Source: Symsagittifera roscoffensis (Eukaryota; Xenacoelomorpha; Acoela; Convolutidae). Taken from it: 64,000 nt of DNA. The notes under the pieces were generated by a model that was not told the origin of the DNA, made no database searches, and saw nothing but the letters and a program-made list of their open reading frames with translations. Shown here piece by piece: positions 18,362-29,500 of this stretch. Position 1 is the stretch's first letter; every line of letters begins with the position of its first letter. A program made the translations under genes and the position numbers. Location: positions 14,687,802 through 14,751,801 of the forward strand of contig NC_087064.1 of NCBI RefSeq assembly GCF_963678635.1, in the 5' to 3' direction.

Positions 18362-18516
18362 ATTTGTCTCTGCTGGTTAAGAAATGTAAATGGCAAACAG
18401 GACCTGACCATGCAACACAATGCAACAGGATGTGAGGTGGCCAAAGCAGCTATTGACAAACTAGAACAACTGATGGAGAAAAGTATCGATCAACCAGGAT
18501 ACTACTTCCAGACCCG
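18362..18516 (+). CDS. Host gene exon (gene A, exon 1 seen)
   Basis: The acceptor TTTCATTATAG and donor CCCG|GTAAGC bound a 155-nt segment open in one frame throughout, giving about 51 residues with low AT bias compared with its flanks. The end is phase 2. The next exon (21171) starts with one base that completes the codon, so the two join cleanly in frame. The peptide has an alpha-helical, amphipathic middle (CEVAKAAIDKLEQLMEK). No family is certain. Confidence 0.55.
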
Positions 18517-18980
18517 GTAAGCTTCAACCAACCCTTATCAGTTGGATTTAGGGAGGCTTTATTAACCTACATGCTTTATTATCCTACATGCTTGGATAAC
18601 CTACCTCAAAATTACCGTAAATTATTACTACACGCAGTCATGTCCATGGTAATAACCGATTGTATTCAACCTTTTTGTTCAAATAAAATCGATTGAGATT
18701 AGACTTGGGGACCATGCAATTGAGAATAATCCAATTTTTTTGAAAATTACATACTCTTTGTTTCATTATTTATCCATTTTGCACAAAAAAAAGAAAGGTA
18801 ACCTTCATAAGTTTGATACAAAAGTAGTTGCAAAACTAGTAGCTGCATTACTCGTGACCTACTCGAAAATTAAACATACTCATAATATTACAACTTTTGA
18901 ACTAACCTTCAGTCAGTAAAATGAAAACAACAACCACAAAAAATTTCAAAAATAACTGTGAAGAGAATAGACAGAGTTCA

Positions 18981-19405
18981 GACTGCTCGTATCAGGGCAT
19001 CAGAGCAAAGCCCTGAATGTTCCGGCTGCTTCTTATTGGTTTTAGGCTAACAAAATCAATAATTAAGGTTTAACAAGACTGCTCGCATCAGGGCGAAGCT
19101 TTGAAGGTTGCCACTGCTCTTTAAAATCTATGGAGTAGTGTTCGCTTTAAAAAAATGATAAAACTTCCAAAAAAAAGTTTGAAATTTTTTTCAGATTTTT
19201 TTTGCAAAAATCATCCACCCCACACGTTATGTAAACTACAAAACAAAACTGCTCGTACCAGGGCGCAGCCCTGAAAATTCCGACTGCTTTTTAAGGTCTA
19301 TGGAGCAGTAATATCATGAAAAATTTAAATGTAATAAAATAAAATGAGGAAAAAATTCAAAAGTGAATTTTTTTTTGTAAAAATCATCCCCTCAAGCGCC
19401 ATATT
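18981..19405 (+). repeat. Three diverged copies of a GC-richer repeat
   Basis: Units start with ACTGCTCG(T/C)(A/C)(T/C)CAGGGC at about 18982, 19078 and 19248. They share downstream CTGAA or TTGAA and CCG(A/G)CTGCT-type sequence. The second and third continue alike through TATGGAG(T/C)AG and a T-rich run to AAAAATCATCC, giving a period near 170 bp. The GGGC...GCCCT pairing in two copies can form a small hairpin. Confidence 0.6.
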
Positions 19406-19457
19406 AATAGATTTTGCTACTAAAACAAGTAGATTATAGCAAATAAACTTCCTGTAA

Positions 19458-19956
19458 CCAATTTGGAACGTATGCTAAGACGGATTAAATCTCCGCTTAC
19501 GCGTTAATTGCGCGAAATATATCGCGCGTTAATAGTCACAAATTGGCGGAAATGGCAATCTTTATACCCCCTTATAACTTCACCATAAATGATCACTGGT
19601 AAAATATCTTTTCATGTTTTAACTCAGAACAACAATACCTTTTGAAAGATAGAAAAATAAATTTGTCAAAAGGGCTAGTTAAAAAATCGAAATTTGTCTG
19701 GAGACCAATTTGGAACTGTTTCTAAGATGGGTTAAATCCCCGCTTACGCCTTAATAGCGCGGACTACTGCGGAATACATTGCTCGTTAATTGTCTCAAAC
19801 TGGCCAAAATGGCAATCTTTGAGCCTCCAAAACTTTAGAAAAAATGATCACTGGTAAAATATTTTTTCAAATTTAAGCTCAAAATAACAATACTTTTTGA
19901 ATGATATTTCAAAATTCCGTCAAAAATTGCTAGTTAAAACGTCGAAATTTGTCTGT
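19458..19956 (+). repeat. Two tandem copies of a ~247-bp unit
   Basis: CCAATTTGGAAC starts both copies (19458 and 19704). The shared order is CTAAGA, TTAAATC, CCGCTTACGC, a GCGC-rich stretch with TTAAT, ATGGCAATCTTT, ATGATCACTGGTAAAATAT, and CGAAATTTGTCTG. The copies differ by point changes and small indels, so this is an old tandem duplication of a non-coding element. Confidence 0.75.
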
Positions 19957-20126
19957 AGAAAAAAGCCCTCCCCGAGCACAAATATTTCGTTACTTTTGTT
20001 ACGAAAGTCGGATGAATAAAAAGATCAATTATCTTGCCTCAGTTCAATTTGGAATAATTTTCTAGTGCGGGATAGCTCTCCAAGCGTAAACATTTCGCTT
20101 TAAGCTTTCAGCATCAAAACGGAAGA

Positions 20127-20225
20127 CGAGCAGTTTAGCTAGATTGGTTTAGTTTAAACAGTCATGCAAAAGAGTGTTGTGAGCGCATAGCAGCGGCAGT
20201 AAAAGTAAGGGGATCGAGCCCTCAA
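20127..20225 (+). repeat. tRNA-derived SINE-like segment
   Basis: TAGCTAGATTGG at 20136-20147 resembles a Pol III box A and GGATCGAGCCC at 20211-20221 resembles box B. The latter sits in a possible T-arm (AGGG, seven-base loop, CCCT). Spacing is wider than in a standard tRNA. The rest does not fold into a clean cloverleaf, so it is a SINE head or decayed tRNA-like sequence rather than a tRNA gene. Confidence 0.35.
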
Positions 20226-20741
20226 AAAGTCAAAATTGGTCTGAATAACAACTACCCCTAGCATATATTTACTTCACTTTCTTCGGAAGTCAAGTCGGAA
20301 CAAAAAAAGCAAACTTGTACCAGTTATGGGTAAGTCACTGTTTAAAAATGCAAAGTTCAAATTTTGAGAACACTGAAAGAGGTTCAAAAACTCAGTTTTG
20401 TATAAAATTGGCTATAACCCAATATAATCTAAAAAATACAATCTTTTATAGAAGATTTTATTGATTTTTTTTCTGTTAGAACTATAACCAAGTGTTTTAG
20501 AATTTTATTGAAATTGTACATGAGAATCCATTATTTTGCGGGTGCCTGTAATTATAATGGGGGAACATGTGTAAAATTGCCATTTTTGACGAGAATTTCC
20601 AATTGTGCCTGCAAACAAAAATATAGCCTTTCGAGTCTTTTGTCTGAGAATTTCAAATTGGTTAGTCTGAAAAAAAAACGGTTGATAAATTTCAAATGTT
20701 CTTGTGAGTTCATTAGTGCAATATTTCTGTTTACTTTCCAA

Positions 20742-20754
20742 CCCCCCCCCCCCC
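20742..20754 (+). repeat. Poly-C run
   Basis: Thirteen consecutive C in otherwise AT-rich DNA. A likely site of length error or polymorphism. Confidence 0.85.
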
Positions 20755-21170
20755 ATGCAAAAAATTTAATTTTTAATGCCATCCAATTCGATTTCTTTCT
20801 ACGCACGATGTTTACTTATTCAAACAAATTTTTGACGATGTTTGCCTCATTGTCTAACCACTTTATTTGTCAATCCTGCTGAAACCTTCCAACACAAATC
20901 AAGGTTCACTGAACTTTCGCTTTATAGCCATTTATTAACGGTGCCTTAAAAACAAAGCTTTTATCAATCCCAATTCATTTTCTTTTTTTCAATGTTTATG
21001 AATAATGAATACTCTCACTCATTTTTGGATTAATCACAGATCGGTTTCCTTGGGACTTGCAGTATATTTTGTATGTATTTATTCCTATCAAATCAGTTTC
21101 GTATTTCGAATCCTGAACCGAATTATCATATCTTTTGTTCTGTGTTGGACAAACTTCTCTTGATTTCCAG

Positions 21171-21314
21171 CGACAACTACATGCTGACAAGATTAGCCTT
21201 CCTGTCAGAGTTTGGAGAAACCGAGTACATTGAAAATGCGTCGGGATCTGGCAGCTGACCAGAGAAAACTGGGAAAAGGCTCGGACAGTGGTTTCCGGGA
21301 CAAGTCAAGTGCAG
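21171..21314 (+). pseudogene. Host gene A, exon 2, with a 1-nt frame break
   Basis: The acceptor TGATTTCCAG and donor CAG|GTATCT bound 144 nt. Entering in the phase set by exon 18362-18516 gives DNYMLTRLAFLSEFGETEYIE and then a stop at 21256. The same exon in the next frame stays open to the donor and carries GIWQLTRENWEKAR, then joins exon 23323 in phase 0. Both halves look coding, so one base appears to be missing near 21240. The DNYMLxRLAF...GIWQ order reminds me of lysozyme/transglycosylase-like domains in invertebrates, but the recollection is weak. Either the gene is broken or the assembly has an indel. Confidence 0.45.
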
Positions 21315-22026
21315 GTATCTGTTGTTTCAAGCAACAGGCCCAATTAGGATTAATGGAGTTGGATTATCATAATAGTATGTTCTCAAACCACTTTAACATT
21401 CGGCATCAGCGAAATTGCAACAACAGTTAGACATGTTTCTAGAGTACATCTATTTTGCGATGCTTTAAAAAGCAGAACAAGTCTTGCTAACACAAAAGGC
21501 GAACTACTTTTTTTAAAAAAATTAAAAGTTTTTTGAAGTTTCTAGATGAAACGGCCCACACAATTTTTTTTGCGGCGACCACTTAATTCCTCTATATAAA
21601 CTTTGGATGGCTTTGAATGCATGTTACAATAAGTTTGCGGATGCCAGAAAAATCCGAAAACAAACAAACTTTCCCAGAAGGCCCCAAACAGTCCTGTCGA
21701 GGATAGTCCATTGGTATAATCTCCCCACATTCTAGACTGTATTAGTTTGTTAAGCGAAGGTCTTTTTTTTGTGACTCAAGTCCGTTTTTTGCGCCTAGAA
21801 CTTTCACGTGGTACCACTTATGCGGCCGATATTGGCCAGGCTGTGGTAGACCTGAAGCTATAGGCTAAGTGAGAGCTCGTCCTCACACACTATCGTTGCC
21901 ATGGCATGGGATCAAATACATAATCTGACTATCTCAAAGTGAACGCCTTACTACTATGCTAAATGCCTCAACAAAAACAAAAAAAAAACGAAAAACAATT
22001 AAAAAAAAAAACAACAAAAAAAATGA

Positions 22027-22226
22027 NNNNNNNNNNNNNNNNNNNNNNNNNNNNNNNNNNNNNNNNNNNNNNNNNNNNNNNNNNNNNNNNNNNNNNNNNN
22101 NNNNNNNNNNNNNNNNNNNNNNNNNNNNNNNNNNNNNNNNNNNNNNNNNNNNNNNNNNNNNNNNNNNNNNNNNNNNNNNNNNNNNNNNNNNNNNNNNNNN
22201 NNNNNNNNNNNNNNNNNNNNNNNNNN
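22027..22226. other. 200-base assembly gap (N)
   Basis: Exactly 200 N, preceded by A-rich low-complexity sequence. A round 200 suggests a scaffold placeholder of unknown true length. It lies in the intron of gene A. Confidence 0.99.
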
Positions 22227-22544
22227 CCTGATGTTTCAGTACGATTTTCAGCCGACTGTTTTTGTTCCGACTATTGTATTTGGTTGTGTTTTAGTTTTTT
22301 TTCCACGCTAAATCAGGTACCACAAATAATCATGGAGTGTGTCGATTGATATATCAAACTAAAATTCTTTCAGTCTTTTTATTCGAAAAACATTTAAGAA
22401 TTTCAAAAAAAATTTCCCAGTGTCGAGAAAAACCACTTTGAAAATTTAGATTTTTGGTCTCATTTGGAGAGAATGAGCGAGCAGGCTTTTTTTATTTTTC
22501 AGCGAAAAGTATTTACCGCAAATAATCATCGTAATGGGTGGAGT

Positions 22545-22779
22545 CAGGGGCGGATCTAGGATTTTCTCGAGGGGGATTTTCTCGATTCTGTCGACCTTTT
22601 TTTAGGTCGTCAAATTGAGTTTCCGATCTGAGCGCTCCCAGTACAATATAAAAACCCATTTTGGAACGCCGCTTTTGGGAACTTTTTGGAAAATGTTGAC
22701 CAAAAAATTGTTTGTTTTGGCGCGCACTCCCCCTCGAAATTAGTTTATGATGGCTTTGGAAAAATTTTAACCTGCCCTG
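22545..22779 (+). mobile_element. hAT-type MITE (235 bp) with 8-bp TSD
   Basis: It starts CAGGGGCGGATCTAGG and ends AACCTGCCCTG; the ends form short imperfect terminal inverted repeats of the CAGGG(G)CGG kind common in animal hAT elements. GGTGGAGT is duplicated on both sides (22537-22544 and 22780-22787), the 8-bp target duplication typical of hAT. It has no coding capacity, so it is non-autonomous. It lies inside the intron of gene A. Confidence 0.82.
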
Positions 22780-23322
22780 GGTGGAGTGATATAGCATGTT
22801 AAAGCACTTTAAGCCCTGATTCGTACGACATTCAAAAAATTTCAAAAAGTCCCAATGACGAGAAAAACCGGTTTGAAATTTTTGAGTTTTAGTCGAATTT
22901 CGATCAAGTAAAGCTTGCGAGCAGGTTTATTATAGAAGAATAAGCGATGAAATTTTAATTGAACTCCGGTAAAATTATTTTTCAAAGTTCGTTTAACGTC
23001 ATCTTTGGAATAAAAGGTTTCAAAATTTCAAAAAAATGTCTGCAAAAAAAAAGAAAAAAAAACTTATTTTAGTTTTTTTGTCTTTTTTCGACTAAAACTT
23101 TTGCCCTCTCGATTTTCGTCAGATCCTTTATCCCACGACTCATAAAAAAACACTAATTTAAAAAAAAAGGTATTTTTTAAGATTATGGTAGGAACATTCT
23201 GTACTACTTGCACAGCCACCGTCTATCCTTGTTGCTTTATATCAAGAGCTCCATTTAAGACTGCATAATTTTAATAAATTATGAAATTTTGTTATGTGTG
23301 ATGATATTAATTATTAATTCAG

Positions 23323-23706
23323 GTTGCTCAACGGCTGGCTCGCATCGCAAACCCACCATCACCCAACTTGCAAAACAATCATTCAAATCATAGTGTGGAC
23401 TGCAACCATCGGCAAAGACAACGACAGATGTTACCGCCTATGGATGCTGCAGAGGCTCCCAAAAGAAGTCATAGAGTTCGGCCCAAGGGGGGAACTTTCG
23501 GGGTAACATTACCAGGAACTGCAACATCATTAGTTGGTGCAAGGGGAGACCGGACGTGCAATGGGAGTAGCGAGTGGGGCAGAGAAGGCAGGAGTCCCAA
23601 TGTATCAAACTCCCCCTCCCCCTTGGACGATACGAGATCCAACGGAACCCCCACTCCGTGTGTGGAAAAAGGGGATGCGACAGACCAATTAGCCATCAAT
23701 ATATGA
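23323..23706 (+). CDS. Host gene A, terminal exon
   Basis: After the acceptor TTAATTCAG the frame is open from 23323 to a TGA at 23704-23706, giving 127 residues. Base composition is clearly richer in G and C than the flanks. The peptide begins VAQRLARIANPP, then is polar and low in hydrophobics, rich in Pro, Ser, Asn, Gln and Arg, and looks disordered. It joins exon 21171-21314 in phase 0. Function unknown; the exon call rests on the acceptor, frame and composition. Confidence 0.45.
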   Translation, partial: VAQRLARIANPPSPNLQNNHSNHSVDCNHRQRQRQMLPPMDAAEAPKRSHRVRPKGGTFGVTLPGTATSLVGARGDRTCNGSSEWGREGRSPNVSNSPSPLDDTRSNGTPTPCVEKGDATDQLAINI

Positions 23707-24829
23707 TTCAATTATCTATTCGCACAACTTTATTGAAAAAAAACATAAAAATGTCTTCAATTCAGTGGAATTTCAGTTTTGGATGCTATTTTCTTACTTT
23801 TATCAGCGGAAGTTGTCGAGCGCTTGGATAGTTTAACACGGCCAAATCTTCGAAATTCCGCCTGTTAGTTCAGTGAGATTATACGACCATGATAGAAACT
23901 AAGATGAGAAATTGAACCGATGATGATTTAACCAAAATCCAAACTTTTGTTACAGCGTCCTGCAGCTTTATATAAAAACTATCTCTCATTCTAACTATTG
24001 ATTCCAATCAGTGTTATATCAAAAAGAAAAATTGTTTAAGATTTCTGCCCCTTTATTCTATCAATGTTTCTCATTTATCTATACGTCGATGTTATTATAG
24101 AGTTTAGTTTTGTGTTTTTAATTTGCTCCGCGTTTATACAATTGAACGATTACCATGTTAGCTTTTTTAATCAAACGTTTGTTGAATTGAAATAGTTCTT
24201 TTTTCGATAATTTCAGGATGCTTTCATTGTTTTGGGATTTTACAATACTTTATTTCTACAGTCAAAATAGGAATACTGTTCAAAAACGGTTAAATCTTGA
24301 AAGTTTGATTCGCTTTGCTGAAACAAACGCTATTCAAAAAAAAGCAAATGATCTGCGACCCTCGGATTTTTTGCGGGCATTTGCAAGTTTATCGAATCGA
24401 AATAGTCAACAAAAAATACAAAAAGGTGCCCCCGAAAAGTTTTGGCAAAATAAAAGATTAGAATCGATTATAATTGATTTACAGAGTTTTTTGTCTGAAC
24501 GATTGGAAAATTATAATCGATTATAAATCAATTAAATACCTAATTTTGGTAATTATAATCAATTATAATTGTCAAAAAGTTAACAGAATAATCTGTTATA
24601 ATCGATTACTTACGCCTAAACTTGGATGCGGGTAGTTTTTCCCGAATTGGTCTCGCAGTGCTAATCAGTACTGTTATACTAATGTTTCAGTAAAATTCCA
24701 ATACTGTGTCAGACTCGAATACTGTGCACAATGCCACTTCAACTCTGATCTGAGATTTTAAAAATGTAATTTACTGTAACAGTACTGATTCCCCGCATTG
24801 ACAGTACTGATTCCCCGCAAAACTGATTT
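23707..24829. other. AT-rich non-coding DNA with CGATTATAA palindromes
   Basis: No supported gene. A frame at 24218-24526 follows a TTTCAG acceptor, but its composition is like the surrounding AT-rich DNA and it has no recognisable domain. Between 24462 and 24610 the motif AATCGATTATAA and its complement recur several times, giving palindromic DNA. Confidence 0.4.
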
Positions 24830-25600
24830 CGGATCGATTTAAACTAATTTTAAATCGATTAACAAGGTACATTTTACGAACCTTATAGGATTTTGAACCG
24901 ATTTAAATTTATCTTTTTTGAAACGTTTAGATTGATTTAAGTGTCTAAAAAATCGATTTGGATAGATTTTCCGACTTATTTTAACTCATTCGAAACTCAT
25001 TTAAATCCATCCGAATTTCACTTAAATCCATTTTAAATTGATTTAAATCGATCTTTCTTGAAAATTTTGGATCAATTTAAGTGTCTTGAAAAGTAAAAAA
25101 TCATTGTAAATCAGATATGGGCAAAATCTTATGTAACAAACAAGAAAGAATCAGAATAAATTAAATTTTAATCTCAAAAAAATGTCTTGAGCAAACGTGA
25201 ATTTAAATCAGGTTTTGAGCAAAAACATATGAAACGAAACAAAAAATGGTCAATTTAGATCAATTTTTGAACTCAAAAAGAACAAGGAAGTCATAGAGTT
25301 TTATCGATATTGTGGTCTTTTTGGGGTCTTTCTTATGCTACAATACTCTATGGATGTAAAAGGAAAAATGATAGGCAATGAATAAATGAAGTTAAAAATT
25401 GAAACTGATGAAACTCTAAAGAAAAAAATTGATTGAAATCATTTTAAATCCGTTTTAATCACCTTAAAACAAAACAAAAAAAACTGGAAAAAAATGATTT
25501 AAATTGATTTAAAATCGATTTGGATCAATTTTTGTAGCTTGCATTTACGATCAATTTAAATCAATTTTAAATCAATCTAAATCAATCTTTATTTTTTTTA
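24830..25600. repeat. Degenerate ATTTAAATCGATTT satellite-like tract
   Basis: Variants of GATTTAAATC, ATCGATTTAAA and AAATTGATTTAAAT recur many times, in both orientations because the core is palindromic. The copies are too diverged and unevenly spaced to define a fixed period. Confidence 0.55.
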
Positions 25601-26906
25601 TTTAATCTTTGTACTTTTTTCATACCAAAATCGATCTAAGTTTTTTCAACATACTTTTTCATACTAAAATTGATCCTTATCCATTTTTGTCAGTGCGGGT
25701 CAGTACTGGCTCAGCTTTTTTTGAAATTTTTTATTCCGGTCATAGCCAATTGAGTGAAAACAAAGAGTTATTATTTGTTAATAAATTGCAAAAAGCAGCC
25801 CTTGCCCAGATTCGGAACCTCTACATAACGCGTTTAAGTCAACTTTCTCACCTTTAGACAATCTACACTTACAAATTATCCAATTGTGTTGAAATTATCT
25901 CAGCGATTTCAAGAAGTTTCAACTATATCACAGGGTTTTATGAGAAAAACGCAACTTCTAATGCATTTTTTTTTCTTACGCTGAAACATTGGTGATGAAC
26001 TCTTTCGGATCATTGATCTAGTATTGTAAACCTAAGTGTTCTGTTGCATCAGAGAATAGTATAAAATAGGATTGCGGCCAAAAAGTAGACAACCTTTACT
26101 TCATACCGGTCAAAACTCAGACAATTACTATATTAACTAATCAAAATGGAGAACAGAAAGCAAACGTAGGAAATAAATAATTAAGAGTCATTTATTTCCG
26201 AAATCTGTTTAATTTTTTCAATTTTGATTGAATATATAATAGTTGCCTATTTTATGACGTGTCTTCTTCATGATTAGTCTTTTTTTTGCTAAGTAACCTA
26301 TAAAATAACGGTTTATAATCAAACTATGTTGCTTATCCGCATTTTTGAACATTGCTGCGAAAAAGCAGCGGCAGTACCGATTTGCTCTGCGACGTCAAAT
26401 CAGATTGTTTTTGTTAGGGAAGTTGGCAAACCAGTGAGCCTATTTTCGAATCAGCTTTTTTTGGTCACAGTCTTTGTTTTGCGGCTTTTGGCTCTATTTT
26501 TGCAACTTTCTGACCTTCTATAACTGTTTTTTGTTTCAACAGTATGCGTGTTGCAATACAATTGCCCCAATTTTTTGTGAAAGGGAAAATTTGAAACCGA
26601 GAGGATGATGTGTTACTTTTAATTTTTTTTGTAGTTCAATTCCTATTACGACTTTTGTACTGAATTATTTCCTTCTGTTTGCGAATTTCTTATCAATTCA
26701 GTGCCAACATGGGCAAAAATTGTTTGTGCGAGTTAATTACCAACGTTTTTCCTGATTAAAGTCTAACCAGCTCGAGAACTTTCTTTGATCGTTTCGATTA
26801 GCTTAATTGCTCTTGGCACATCTTGCATCAGCTTTACTTACATCTTTTTGCTGCTTTTGACTGCTTTGTGTCTGAGCATTTTGAGATAGTAAAAAAATTC
26901 AACAAG
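25601..26906. other. Non-coding AT-rich DNA
   Basis: I see no convincing exon, RNA gene or transposon in this stretch; the short ATG frames (for example 26326-26523) lack coding features. Confidence 0.4.
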
Positions 26907-27053
26907 AATGCGCATTATAAAGCTTCCTGACAATCGACTTTTTCTCTAACTTGTTCTCTGGAAAACCTCAATTCCTTTTAAAATGCGCACTATAAAGCTT
27001 CCTGACAATCGACTTTTTCTCTAACTTGTTCTCTGGAAAACCTCAATTCCTCT
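26907..27053 (+). repeat. Tandem duplication, 75-bp period
   Basis: The unit beginning AATGCGCA(T/C)TATAAAGC at 26907 is repeated at 26982 with almost no change (one T/C difference and a tail difference). This is a recent local duplication. Confidence 0.9.
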
Positions 27054-27875
27054 TTCAATTCTCTTGTTAGCTCACTACTATTTGGAAGTGTTTCCGGGTA
27101 TTGATATTTTAAGTTTAAATCAAATTTAATCGTTTTCTCCGCAAAAATTTCATTTTTTCTGTTCTTCTATAGTCTCTATTGCGTGTAATGGCACACGATC
27201 ATTGCTGTCTAAATGGGGTGCTTGACGTTAAGTATTTGTTTTATGATTTTTTATCTGAAGTGAAAATGTGAAAATTATGAGTGCTTCAAAATGTGTTTTT
27301 CAATGGTGTGCTCATGCAAAAAAAAACACTTTTCCGGTGGAGAATAAATAATGTTTTTTTTTTTGCTCTGCCAAAATGTGATGTGCAATTTTTATTTTTT
27401 GATCTGGTTCCAACAAAAAACTCTTAAATTTTATTTTTTTTCGTCCTTTCAACTTTTTAATTACCAATCAAATTGTTCTGATGGATGCAGACGATGGCTT
27501 CTACAATATGTAGTTGTTGGCGCAGTTGCAGAAATATTGAAGGTAAAGTTACACAAAACATAAAATCCTGAGCAAATAAAGATTATTTCAATGGTAAACA
27601 AAACTGATGTCAAAAAATCAATTAAAAAAAATTTCCCCCGCTCACAAGCATTGTCAACTTTTAGTTGATGCAGTTTGCTGTTATCATGGCTATAGTTGAC
27701 AAATACTTTGAAATTTAGGGCTTTTACTTAGTCAAGTTGCTATACAACTAACTGGTTTGTTCCAAAATCATTATGAAAATGAAATATGCATCTTTATTAC
27801 TTTTGAAAAAAATTTTTTTTGATTTTTGTCGAACATATAAATACGTTCACAGCCTCCAGATGCAGTGGTAACTTA
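27054..27875. other. Non-coding AT-rich DNA
   Basis: No supported gene; it leads into the MULE target site. Confidence 0.4.
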
Positions 27876-28285
27876 ATCGTGTCATTTTTTTTGGTGTCAG
27901 GACTATTTGCCCCAAGTCAATTGGCCCTATGCTAAATTGTCCTATACTAACTTGCCCTACATGGCAACTTGTCCTATGCCAACTTGCCCCACAAGACATT
28001 TTGTCCTATGCCGTTTTGTCCCATGCTTAACACTTTTACTTGATTTTTTAATTTCAAATTGAGGACCAGCAAGTGCTAATGTAGACAGGACTTGTTTTGA
28101 GATAGCAAAAACTCGAGTCGAAAATTATCGAAGCTGAGCCTAAAAAACCATAATTTTTGGTAATTACACACCAAAATCTGACAATAACCCACAATTAGCG
28201 GCATTGAAACAAAATGAAACACGGGTATTCTTTCATTTTGCTTCATTATTTACCATTTTGTTCCTAAAAATCCAACAAAAATACT

Positions 28286-28762
28286 ATGAGTCAACTTACG
28301 TGGGGAATATCTCAACGAAATAAACGAACGCTTATTATTGACGGACACGATTGTACAGAAAAGCAAACGACAAAAACTACTGAGCATTGGAGATGCGCAA
28401 AATACAGTTCACACGAATGCCGCATGCTCGCCGTCACAGCAGGAGATGAACTTGTATCAACAAAAAATGAACACAGCCACGATGTTAGACCTGGGAAAGT
28501 TGAGGCAAACCAGATCATGCATCAAATGAAAAGAGAGGCCAGGCAGCAAATTCTACCTGTCAATAGTAGTATAACTGCCACTTGTCTCCAGGAAGTAACA
28601 GATAAGAAAGCAGCCCAATTATCCTTGCCCAGTTGTGCAGCAATAAACAGAACTCTTAACCGCCAGAAACAGAACTTGGTACCGTCCTTGCCAGTCATTA
28701 GAGACAGGCATGTCATTTTTCCGTGGAATATTCTGAGTTCTGTTTATTCGATAATGGAGTGA
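28286..28762 (+). pseudogene. FLYWCH-type zinc finger / N-terminal part of MULE transposase
   Basis: The 158-residue frame starts at an ATG. It shows the FLYWCH pattern in residues about 5-62: an aromatic start (LTWG), an HWRC core, a second Cys (HEC) and a terminal HSH. Downstream residues (about 70-140) match the linker that precedes the DDE core in FLYWCH-MULE transposases (a Pro/Asn-containing stretch, then helices with Arg-x-x-x-Arg). It then runs out of frame. FLYWCH fingers bind DNA and in these elements recognise the transposon ends. Confidence 0.7.
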
Positions 28763-28885
28763 TGAATCCTGAGCGAATTTTAGTTTTTGGTGATTGAGAG
28801 AAAGTTCATGCCCTCCGAGTTCACAATTCTCTTTAGCTTTTGGCAATTCTCTTGTGCGTTTCCAGAGTCTTCAATCTAAGGCTGT

Positions 28886-29500
28886 TACTTTCAGCTCTGC
28901 CAGGCCTTTTTACGCGAAGTTAACGAGCTGGGTTTGAAGAAAGCTTATGAAAACAGCTGCGAGCTGAGCTTGGCTCTGCGTTTAATACCCGCCCTCAGTT
29001 TTGTTCCACTGATTCAGTGGAACAATCGTTCGAGAGCGTCATTGAGGAGATTGAGCATGTGGTGGACCGATTAGATCTTGAGCAAAGTCTGTCAGATAAA
29101 ATTGACAATTTTGCCTCATACTTTCAGAGAAGTTATATAAAAGGCGAAACAATAGGGCGAAATAGCAGGCAACCGTTATTCCCTATGAGTCTCTGGAACC
29201 ATTCCCAAGAAAAAGCGGAAGGCTTGATCAGAACGTCAAAACGCCGTTGAAGGTTGGCATCTCGGAGTGACCGCACTATTTCAAGGGAGCCACCCAAGCC
29301 TCTACACCTTCCTGAATAAGATTCAAATCGACTCAACTAATCAGAAATTCAACACTTTGAAGGCTTTGCGGGGAACGCAGAATCAAGGGCGGAAAAAATA
29401 TCGGGATATTCATGCAAAAATCCAAAACATTTCTAGTAATTTTAACAAAGACCATGTTGCTGACTATTTATATGCACTAGCTCATTCAACTCTTTCGTAA
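28886..29500 (+). pseudogene. C-terminal part of MULE transposase, frameshifted
   Basis: Three short frames follow each other: FQLCQAFLREV...RLIPALSFVP (28886-29005), then a GTG-started frame (29017-29250) with YFQRSYIKG and PLFPMSLWN, then AVEGWHLGVTALFQGSHPS to a stop at 29500. This order (H/F-x-x-Q-A...R, L-I-P-A-L-A-F-V-P, Y-F-x-x-x-Y-I-x-G, W-N, N-x-x-E-G-W-H) is that of the MULE transposase C-terminal half in FLYWCH elements. About 250 residues holding the catalytic acidic residues are missing between this and the FLYWCH part. Confidence 0.75.

Noticed and set aside
20127-20225. A functional tRNA gene
   Set aside because: Box motifs are present but acceptor and anticodon stems cannot be paired; better seen as SINE-like.
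20508-20882. 124-codon plus-strand frame
   Set aside because: It spans a poly-C run and AT-rich intron DNA; composition and content do not resemble a gene.
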